Shown piece by piece: positions 57,634 to 64,000 of a stretch of 64,000 nucleotides of DNA (position 1 is its first letter; every line of letters begins with the position of its first letter). This DNA comes from an uncultured bacterium (GTDB lineage Bacteria; Bipolaricaulota; Bipolaricaulia; UBA7950; UBA9294): contig CAIOGO010000016.1 in assembly GCA_903857865.1 (NCBI GenBank), positions 1-64,000 on the forward strand, written 5' to 3'. A program made the position numbers and the translations under genes. A model generated the notes under the pieces. The model was not told the origin of the DNA, made no database searches, and saw only the letters and a list, made by a program, of their open reading frames with translations.

Positions 57634-60339
57634 CTACAGGGAGAAGCCCACGTACAGAACGGGCTTGAGCTCGCCCTGGATGGGAACCGCGACTCCCAAG
57701 CGAACCGTGAATGACAAGAGCCCACCCAGGGTGGAAAGCCCGAAAACCTGTTCCATGCCGGCCTCCGCCCCGGCGGACGTTGTACCGAATCCGTCGTGGC
57801 TTGTCCAACCGATCCCGCCCGCAATGTAGAGTTGCGTACGGAGCTCGTCGATCATGGCGATGTTGAACAGGTTGTAGGGTAGACTGCCAAGGGATGGGAG
57901 CTCGGCCCCGAGAGATCCCGAGAGCTTGACGTCCGCCGGGGCGAGCGGCACCGCGTGCAGTTCGCTGAAGCGGAACTGGAGGGCGGACGGGAGCTGTCCC
58001 AGGCCGAACCCGATGAACGCGCTGCCCTGGATGTAGACCTGAGGCAGGATGGCGATCTCGTCGCTCGCAGCGGCCGCGAGGCGAGCCACGCCGGTCGACG
58101 CGAGGTCGAGGCCGACGGCGGCAACGGTCGAATCAGCCGTCGAGGCGAGGCGAACGGCCGCCAGGCGGAGCACGTAGAGCGGCGCGCCGTCCGACACTTG
58201 GCGCCCCCCCGTGACGGAGAACGTGAAGTCCGGCACCCAGGTTGTGCCCGGCGCTCCCGTCTCGATCTCAGCGTATGTTGTGAGTGCGTACTCCAGACTG
58301 CCCAAGAGCTGGGTGCCGGCAACGGACACCGTGGCCTGCAACTCCTCCCCGCGGCCGCGGCGGAGCACCAGTGAGGCCTGATCTTGACTGACGGCGACGC
58401 GGAACCGATCCAAACGGGAGAGCGAGATGCCGCTCGACCCGGTGTCGGGCGCGAGGACGTAGGCGTCGAGGGGCAAAGCTGCCTTGTCGGCCGCGATGAC
58501 GATCCTCACCGGGGCGTTGTTGTTGATGCGGTCACGATCCGGCAGGCGGTGGTCCGGATCCACGGTGACGCGCGCAACGGGCGACGGCGTGAGGAAGGTG
58601 AGAGTCCCCTCTTCCTCCGCGGCGTCCCACGTCTGACGCGTCGTGGTTCCGGAGATGAGACGTGCCTCGACCTCGACGGCTTGCGGTACCCCGCCGTCGC
58701 GCCGGACGCGGACCACCGTTTCGTGGGTCGCCTCGGTTTGGGCGCGCGAGACGATGCGGATCGAGTAGTCGACCGACGCGTCGCCGTAGACCCACGCCGC
58801 GAACCACTCGGCGAACGGACGTCCCGCTTCCTCTTCCACCAACCGTTGCAGCGTCTCCGGGTCGAGGCGTCCCGTCGAACTGGCGCTCAACGAACGCTGG
58901 AGCACTCGATCGAACGCGTCGTCACCCAGTGCCGCGGCGAGGGCGCGCGCGACGACGAATCCCTTGTCGTAGAGGCGGACGGCGTTCTCGTTCGCATAGC
59001 GGACGTCAATCGACGGCTTGACGAGCGCTTCGTCGAACCCGCTCCACACGTCGCGGATGTAGGGCAGCTCCACCAGATGCTCCCGCAAGTTCAGGTAGCC
59101 GAACTGCGTCGCCACGAAGTCCTCGAGAATTCCGTTGCCCGTAACGAGGAGGAGATTCGGATCCGCGGCCCCGTACGTGCGCTCGAAGTAGCCGACGGAC
59201 GCGTACTGCGCCAGCCCCTCGGACAGCCACGCGTCGCGATCGAGGTCGATTCCCGTCGCCATGCCGAACCACTGGTGTGCGATCTCGTGTGCCAGAACGA
59301 ACTCCGTGAGCCGGTGCAGGATCCCCGGCAGGAGGACGTCGCGGTGCGTGAAGTAGCGCGCCGAGAGAAGAGCTAGGCCGTCGGCGGAGAAGGCGTCTCC
59401 GTCGGGATTGGGGCTCTCCACGATGGCGAGTCTGGCGCGCGGATACGGGCCGTAGCGAGCCGCATAGTCGGCGAGGATGTCGCGGGCGTACGTGGCCAGG
59501 AGCCGCGCGACATAGGCGTGTCCCTTGACGTACGTCACCTCGATCGGCGTCGGCCCGTCGAGGACGTAGCGCTCGAGCCCGGTCGCGAACGTCAGCGCGA
59601 GCGACCGGGTGGGTCCGTCGTTCCAGATGGCGTAGGTGGCGGGCCCGCCTTCCTCCTCGTCGACGGCGGGCTGTGGCGCCAACTCGACGTGGTCCGCTCC
59701 TGCAGTGAGGAGCGCGTCGGCGGGGATCGTGATACTCGCCTGGACTTGCGTCAGAGGGAACACGAGAGGAAACGCGTCGGTGGGCCCGGCGTAGAGGACT
59801 CCGTCCTGTTCACGAAACGCGTCGCCGGGCTCGAGGAGGAGGGGGAACCAGCCGAAGCGCCAGGTGAAGGTTTCGGCCGTCACGCCGCCGTCTCCGGACG
59901 CGACGCGGGGCGCGTGAGTCGTGAATCGAATCTCGACCGTGGACGACGTCTGGGCACCGTCCACGGCGAGGACCGTGTCGGCGAGGCTGTAGGTTTGGAG
60001 CCCGGGAGCCATCGAGAGGAGGCGGAACGGGACCGTCGTGCGGTCTTCGCCGTTCACGAGCGTGACCTGATCCACGTCGAGCGACGACTCCTCGAACCCC
60101 GTCGGATACTGCTCGTCGATCGCGCGAGGGCCGAGGTACGGGTTCCTCTCGCGCTCCAGGTTCGGCAAGAGGAGGAAGTAGATCGGGGACCGCGACATCT
60201 CGACCGACATTGTGAGCGTTCCGGTCAGCGTGCGGTGCACGGCATCGTAGACGGCGTCAAGCTTCTGCGCCGGAGTGGCACTCCCGAGAACGCCGAAGAC
60301 CACACAACACGTCAGGATCAGGCAGAGCGCTCTTCGCAT
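57634..60339 (-). CDS. Secreted M1-family zinc peptidase with C-terminal beta-rich domain
   Basis: 901 residues. Signal peptide (MRRALCLILTCCVVFGVLGS), N-terminal beta domain, then the gluzincin site VLAHEIAHQWFGM and LSEGLAQY, i.e. H-E-x-x-H-x18-E with the expected spacing; YDKGFVVARAL corresponds to the active-site tyrosine region. The usual G-x-M-E-N exopeptidase motif is absent (replaced near DAFSADG), so substrate choice may differ. The last 300 or so residues have alternating polar/hydrophobic strands and end YVGFSL, like outer-membrane barrel ends. Lies in one operon with corC-like, pheT and tsaE genes (gaps of 17-21 bp). Confidence 0.85.
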   Translation of the reverse strand: MRRALCLILTCCVVFGVLGSATPAQKLDAVYDAVHRTLTGTLTMSVEMSRSPIYFLLLPNLERERNPYLGPRAIDEQYPTGFEESSLDVDQVTLVNGEDRTTVPFRLLSMAPGLQTYSLADTVLAVDGAQTSSTVEIRFTTHAPRVASGDGGVTAETFTWRFGWFPLLLEPGDAFREQDGVLYAGPTDAFPLVFPLTQVQASITIPADALLTAGADHVELAPQPAVDEEEGGPATYAIWNDGPTRSLALTFATGLERYVLDGPTPIEVTYVKGHAYVARLLATYARDILADYAARYGPYPRARLAIVESPNPDGDAFSADGLALLSARYFTHRDVLLPGILHRLTEFVLAHEIAHQWFGMATGIDLDRDAWLSEGLAQYASVGYFERTYGAADPNLLLVTGNGILEDFVATQFGYLNLREHLVELPYIRDVWSGFDEALVKPSIDVRYANENAVRLYDKGFVVARALAAALGDDAFDRVLQRSLSASSTGRLDPETLQRLVEEEAGRPFAEWFAAWVYGDASVDYSIRIVSRAQTEATHETVVRVRRDGGVPQAVEVEARLISGTTTRQTWDAAEEEGTLTFLTPSPVARVTVDPDHRLPDRDRINNNAPVRIVIAADKAALPLDAYVLAPDTGSSGISLSRLDRFRVAVSQDQASLVLRRGRGEELQATVSVAGTQLLGSLEYALTTYAEIETGAPGTTWVPDFTFSVTGGRQVSDGAPLYVLRLAAVRLASTADSTVAAVGLDLASTGVARLAAAASDEIAILPQVYIQGSAFIGFGLGQLPSALQFRFSELHAVPLAPADVKLSGSLGAELPSLGSLPYNLFNIAMIDELRTQLYIAGGIGWTSHDGFGTTSAGAEAGMEQVFGLSTLGGLLSFTVRLGVAVPIQGELKPVLYVGFSL

Positions 60340-60356
60340 GGATGACCTCCGCGGCC

Positions 60357-61637
60357 TTAGGCGGCCGCTTCTTCGCCTTCGCCGCGCCGGACGAGGACGC
60401 GAACGGTGGTGACCTCTCGATCCGTCGCCTGCTCCACTTTGAGGGTAACGCTTCCGGTGGAGATCTCGTCGCCGACCTTGGCGATCGCGCCGAGGAGGTT
60501 CTGAACGAGTCCGTTCACGGTGACGACGTCATCGTCCGGCAGCTCGATGCCCATGGCCCTATTCAGATCGAGGATCTGCGTGTCTCCGGCGACGACGGCC
60601 TCGTCGGCCGAAATCCGGCGGATCGGCGTCGCGGGGAGATCGTACTCGTCCTCGATCTCGCCGACGATCTGCTCGAGGATGTCCTCCAGCGTTACGATCC
60701 CGGCCATGCCGCCGAATTCGTCAACGACGACCGCCATGTGGACCTTGCGGCGTTTGAGTTCGCGCAGGAGGACGTTGATCGGCTGGCTCGTCGGCACGTA
60801 GACGGCCGGGCGGAGGAGATCGCGTAGCGTCGTCGCCGACGTCGCGCCTCGCCCAAGGAGATCCTTGGCGTGAAGTGTCCCCACGACATTGTCCGGCACA
60901 CCCTGGTAGACCGGAAACCGCGAGTGCCCGTCCTTGGCGACCATCGCCCGCACGGCGTCGATCGAGGTGCCGACTTCGATGCCACGCACGTCGGGGCGGG
61001 GAACCATGACCTGCTCGACGGTCACCTCGTCGAAATCGAGAATGCGACGGATCATGTCGCCCTCGGTCTCCCCGAGCATCCCGCTCTCTTCGCCGGCGTC
61101 GACCAAGGTTTCGATCTGTTCGTCGCTCACGCTCACCGGCTCCTTGTCTCTCAGGTCGATGCCGAACAGGCGGACGATGCCCGCTGCGATCGCGCGGAAC
61201 AGGACGACGACGGGCTTGAGGATCCGCGTGATGACATACACCTGGTTGATCAACAAGAGCGTCAGCCACTCGGCGTTGTGTTTGGCGAAGTTCTTCGGCG
61301 TGATCTCGCCGAGGACGAGCAGGGACACTGTCATCACCGCGGTCGAGATGAGGCCCTGCACGCTCGGTTTGAGCGTCGGCATCGACTGGACGACGACGAG
61401 CGTCATCACCGCGGTCGCGGTGACGTTGACGAGGTTGTTGAGCAAGAGAAGAGCGGTGATCAGCTCGTTCGGCTCGTTGAGCAGGCGCGTCAGCGCGCGT
61501 CGCTGCCGCTTGTGCGTGTTGATCAGATAGCGGAGACGGCCGTGCGTCAGCGACGTGAGCGCTGTCTCCGCACACGAGCAGTACGCCGACACGACAATAA
61601 GGGACACTACGAGCGCGATCTCAGCGCCTATGTGCAC
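60357..61637 (-). CDS. CNNM/CorC-type membrane protein (DUF21-CBS-CorC_HlyC)
   Basis: About 426 residues from GTG 61637 (GTG 61649 also possible; the GAGG sits 8-9 bp before 61637). A DUF21 domain with three to four helices (LITALLLLNNLVNVTATAVM, VLGEITPKNFAKHNAEWLT) is followed by a CBS pair (VMVPRPDVRGIEV, AVVVDEFGGMAGIVTLEDIL) and a CorC_HlyC domain. These proteins mediate Mg2+ or Co2+ efflux or resistance. The GEITPKN motif is intact. First gene of the operon that continues to tsaE and divergent from accBC. Confidence 0.92.
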   Translation of the reverse strand: MHIGAEIALVVSLIVVSAYCSCAETALTSLTHGRLRYLINTHKRQRRALTRLLNEPNELITALLLLNNLVNVTATAVMTLVVVQSMPTLKPSVQGLISTAVMTVSLLVLGEITPKNFAKHNAEWLTLLLINQVYVITRILKPVVVLFRAIAAGIVRLFGIDLRDKEPVSVSDEQIETLVDAGEESGMLGETEGDMIRRILDFDEVTVEQVMVPRPDVRGIEVGTSIDAVRAMVAKDGHSRFPVYQGVPDNVVGTLHAKDLLGRGATSATTLRDLLRPAVYVPTSQPINVLLRELKRRKVHMAVVVDEFGGMAGIVTLEDILEQIVGEIEDEYDLPATPIRRISADEAVVAGDTQILDLNRAMGIELPDDDVVTVNGLVQNLLGAIAKVGDEISTGSVTLKVEQATDREVTTVRVLVRRGEGEEAAA

Positions 61638-61698
61638 TGCATCCGTCACCTCAAGTGCGTCTATTATAGGCGGGAACTAGGCTCGCGCAACCGGGGCG

Positions 61699-61728
61699 TT
61701 GCCCTCGTTCCCCTTCTGCCGCTACAAT
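61699..61728 (+). promoter_or_regulatory. Predicted accBC promoter
   Basis: TTGCCC (61699-61704) and TACAAT (61723-61728) spaced 18 bp, with the AAGGAGG ribosome site 11 bp further. Divergent from the corC-like gene. Confidence 0.55.
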
Positions 61729-61752
61729 CCTCCGCCTCAAGGAGGCCCACGG

Positions 61753-62184
61753 TTGAACATCGAAGTTTTGCGGGAGATCGTTCGGCTCCTCAAGGACGAG
61801 AACCTGAGCGAGATCACGGTCTCGGATGGGGAGTCGACGCTCACAGTGCGGCAAGCCGTCGGCCGCGGCGCGGATGCCGCGGGTGCGGGAGCCGGTTCCC
61901 AGCAGGCGCCAGCCGCGGCGCCGACGCCTGAGGCGGTGCACGACGGCCTGGCACTCACCGCGCCGCTCGTGGGGACGTTCTACCGCCGACCGACTCCCGA
62001 GGACGCTCCGTTCGTCGAACCCGGACAGGTCGTGAACCCGGGCGACACAGTCTGCCTCATCGAGGCGATGAAGGTCATGAACGAGATCAAGGCGGAGTTC
62101 GCCGGCCGGCTGCGGACCGTTATGGCGGAAGAGGGCGCGCCCGTGGAGTACGGCCAAGTGCTCTTCGTTTTCGACCCTCTATGA
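61753..62184 (+). CDS. accB: Acetyl-CoA carboxylase biotin carboxyl carrier protein
   Basis: 143 residues from TTG 61753, fixed by a perfect AAGGAGG 7 bp upstream. The N-terminal helix NIEVLREIVRLLKDENLSEI is typical AccB, followed by an Ala/Pro-rich linker (AAGAGAGSQQAPAAAPTPEA) and the biotinyl domain with LIEAMKVMNEI, where the lysine is biotinylated. Carries carboxybiotin from AccC to the carboxyltransferase in fatty acid synthesis. Stop overlaps accC (ATGA). Confidence 0.95.
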   Translation: MNIEVLREIVRLLKDENLSEITVSDGESTLTVRQAVGRGADAAGAGAGSQQAPAAAPTPEAVHDGLALTAPLVGTFYRRPTPEDAPFVEPGQVVNPGDTVCLIEAMKVMNEIKAEFAGRLRTVMAEEGAPVEYGQVLFVFDPL

Positions 62185-63524
62185 GCTTCGACACCGTTCT
62201 TGTGGCGAACCGCGGGGAGATCGCGTTGCGCATCATCGAGGCGTGCCGCGAGCTCGGGTTGCGGTCGATTGCCGTCTACTCCGAGGCCGACGAGGCGATG
62301 CCGTACCTGCAACTCGCCGACGGCGCCGTGTGCATCGGACCGGCCGAGGCATCGAAGAGCTACCTCAATCCGGCGGCGATCATCAGCGTCGCGGAGCTCG
62401 TCGAGGCCGGTGCCATTCACCCCGGGTACGGATTCCTGTCGGAGAGCCCGCACTTCGTCGAGATTTGCGAAGAGCATGGCATTCGCTTCATCGGTCCGAC
62501 CAAAGAGTCGATGCGCATCGTCGGCGACAAGACCGTGGCGCGAGAGTGCGTGGCGCAGGCTGGCGTGCCCGTGCTTCCCGGCGGCGTGGCACCCAAGAAG
62601 CCGGACGACGTCGTGGCGATGGCCGAGCAGATCGGGTACCCCGTGCTCGTCAAGTCCGTGTTCGGCGGCGGCGGGAGAGGCTTGCGGTGGGCGGAGAACG
62701 CCGACGACATCCTGGCCGCTCTCGCAAGCGCGCCGGCCGAGGCGAAGGCGGCGAGCGGCGAAGCCGGCCTGTACCTCGAGAAGGCCGTGCCGAACCCGCG
62801 CCACGTCGAAGTGCAGATCCTGGCCGACGACCGCGGGCGAGCGGTCGCTCTTGGAGAGAGGGATTGCTCCATCCAGCGTCGCCACCAGAAGCTGATCGAG
62901 GAGAGCCCGGCGCCGCGGCTCGACGCGGGGCTGCGGGCGCGCCTGCACCGTGCCGCCCTCGCCTCGGTGCACGCCGTCAACTACTCCAACGCGGGCACGG
63001 TCGAGTTCGTCGTCTCGGCGGAAGGCGAGTTCTACTTCATCGAGATGAACGCGCGCATCCAGGTGGAGCACTCCGTCACCGAGGTCGCCTGCCGTTTGAA
63101 CCTGGTCAAAGAGCAGATCCGGATCGCGGCCGGGGCGACGATTCCGCTCGAGTTCGAGGCGCTCCAGCCCCGCGGGCACACTATCGAGTGTCGCCTGAAC
63201 GCGGAGGACCCGTCGCGCGGGTTCCTGCCGTCCACCGGCACGGTCCACATCGAGGAGCTCCCCGGAGGGAACGGGATCCGACTCGACACCGCTCTCTACG
63301 ACGGGATGGTCGTGACTCCGCACTACGACTCTCTGCTCGCCAAGCTGATCGCCTGGGGGGAGGATCGCGAGGAGGCGCGCGCCAAGATGGAGACGGCGTT
63401 GCGCCGATTCCGTGTGTCGGGCGTCGCCACGACGCGCGACCTCGCGCTGCGCATCGTCGCCCACCCTGCGTTTCGCGACGCCGACCTCTCGACGACGTTC
63501 CTCGAACGCCACGGCTTGGCTTGA
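62181..63524 (+). CDS. accC: Acetyl-CoA carboxylase biotin carboxylase
   Basis: 447 residues, standard for AccC. The N-terminal domain VLVANRGEIALRII, the ATP-grasp glycine loop KSVFGGGGRGLRWA, CSIQRRHQKLIEESPAP, EMNARIQVEHSVTE with the metal-binding glutamates, and GHTIECRLNAEDP are all intact. Carboxylates biotin on AccB using ATP and bicarbonate. Start overlaps the accB stop. Confidence 0.97.
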   Translation: MSFDTVLVANRGEIALRIIEACRELGLRSIAVYSEADEAMPYLQLADGAVCIGPAEASKSYLNPAAIISVAELVEAGAIHPGYGFLSESPHFVEICEEHGIRFIGPTKESMRIVGDKTVARECVAQAGVPVLPGGVAPKKPDDVVAMAEQIGYPVLVKSVFGGGGRGLRWAENADDILAALASAPAEAKAASGEAGLYLEKAVPNPRHVEVQILADDRGRAVALGERDCSIQRRHQKLIEESPAPRLDAGLRARLHRAALASVHAVNYSNAGTVEFVVSAEGEFYFIEMNARIQVEHSVTEVACRLNLVKEQIRIAAGATIPLEFEALQPRGHTIECRLNAEDPSRGFLPSTGTVHIEELPGGNGIRLDTALYDGMVVTPHYDSLLAKLIAWGEDREEARAKMETALRRFRVSGVATTRDLALRIVAHPAFRDADLSTTFLERHGLA

Positions 63525-63584
63525 TCGGCATCCGCTGGGTCCGCACTCCGCCACTCGGAGCGCGGGCAGGACGAAGGGGGGGAC

Positions 63585-64000
63585 ATGTTCGACGGTCTCG
63601 CTGAACGCCTGAGCGCCGTCTTCCAGCGCCTGCGCGGCAAGGGGAGCCTCACCGAGAGCGACGTGGCCGAAGGGCTGCGCGAGATTCGCCTTGCCCTGCT
63701 CGAGGCCGACGTGCACTACCGCGTCGTGAAGGAGCTCGTGGAACGCATCCGCGCCCGCGCCGTCGGCGCCGATGTGCTGGAGAGCCTCACTCCGGGCCAG
63801 CAGATCCTGAAAATCGTCCGGGATGAGCTCGCGGAGACGATGGGCGGCGAGCGCACGTCGCTGCGCCTCGACCGGCGCCCGGCCGTCGTGCTGCTCGTGG
63901 GGCTCCAGGGATCCGGGAAGACAACGACGGCGGCCAAGCTCGCCAACGTCCTCAAGCGCGAGGGGCGGAAGCCCGTGCTCGTGGCCGCCGACGTCTATCG
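63585..64000 (+). CDS. ffh: Signal recognition particle protein Ffh (3' partial)
   Basis: The frame is open to the right edge; 138 codons visible. The N domain (MFDGLAERLSAVFQRLRGKG, SDVAEGLREIRLALLEADVH) leads to the G domain with the P-loop VGLQGSGKTTTAAKLA and VAADVYR (the start of the SRP-specific insertion-box region). The GTPase targets ribosomes to the membrane. A purine-rich GGGGGGGAC lies just before the ATG. The M domain that would bind SRP RNA lies beyond the edge. Confidence 0.96.
   Translation, partial: MFDGLAERLSAVFQRLRGKGSLTESDVAEGLREIRLALLEADVHYRVVKELVERIRARAVGADVLESLTPGQQILKIVRDELAETMGGERTSLRLDRRPAVVLLVGLQGSGKTTTAAKLANVLKREGRKPVLVAADVY

Noticed and set aside
1-64000. tRNA, rRNA, CRISPR arrays, riboswitches
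   Set aside because: No cloverleaf with a T-loop GGTTCRA motif in context, no regularly spaced repeat-spacer pattern, and no recognisable riboswitch core found by eye; a covariance search would be needed to exclude them firmly.

Overview
The window is 64 kb of GC-rich bacterial chromosome with densely packed genes, strong Shine-Dalgarno sequences, frequent ATGA/GTGA stop-start overlaps and many GTG starts. Skp/OmpH-like and outer-membrane-lipoprotein-sorting-like proteins suggest a two-membrane cell. Housekeeping genes (ffh, accBC, pheT, tsaE, abc-f, corC-like) at the right-hand end show that this is chromosome and not plasmid. I cannot assign a phylum; an uncultured lineage is likely. I see no tRNA, rRNA, CRISPR array or intact transposase.

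Left accessory region (1-13.7 kb). A very large surface protein, open at the left edge, carries 18-residue RTX-type repeats, three SdrD/Cna-B-like domains, a LamG domain and a GEVED domain. A nitroreductase follows, then what looks like a decayed chromosomal integron: a broken integron-type tyrosine recombinase on the minus strand, an outward-facing Pc-like promoter inside its 5' end, an attI/attC-like site, and plus-strand cassette-like genes (HNH endonuclease with homing-endonuclease-associated repeats, two hypotheticals) separated by hairpin sites with GTTAGCC/GTTCGGC cores. A damaged second copy of the nitroreductase 3' end lies beyond the array as a direct repeat. Two overlapping GIY-YIG genes, a DUF6933-like gene, a HigBA toxin-antitoxin pair and a secreted GH18 hydrolase complete the region.

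Middle (13.8-37 kb). Mostly single-gene units: MBL-fold enzyme, M55 D-aminopeptidase, a GNAT::GIY-YIG fusion, GNATs, two related small membrane proteins, a SAM methyltransferase, flavodoxin, NYN-LOTUS RNase-like protein, TatD-like hydrolase, flavin reductase, and a GAF-PAS-HD-GYP protein. An OmpR-type two-component system follows. Its own promoter and that of a downstream PepSY gene share an 11-bp direct repeat placed identically against the -10 box, suggesting a small regulon. A coupled ABC-2 exporter operon, a secreted WD40 propeller and an OmpH-like protein come next.

Right (37-64 kb). MgtA-like P-type ATPase; class III aminotransferase coupled to a membrane protein; an Ntn-hydrolase-like protein; a TetR-regulated operon (tetR, LolA-like, ABC ATPase, ABC permease) in which all four genes overlap; then maintenance genes: flavodoxin, YgjP-like protease, SpoU methylase, YfcE-like phosphodiesterase, yggS plus ABC-F, an AmrS-like radical SAM enzyme, the corC/M1-peptidase/pheT/tsaE operon, and divergent accBC followed by ffh, which runs off the edge. 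Two repeat families occur: elements bounded by TGTAGCGTCG...CGACGCTACA, and a REP-like GGTATGTGTCCCC palindrome. Truncated or duplicated genes (nitroreductase, two GNATs, an exporter accessory protein) are unusually common.
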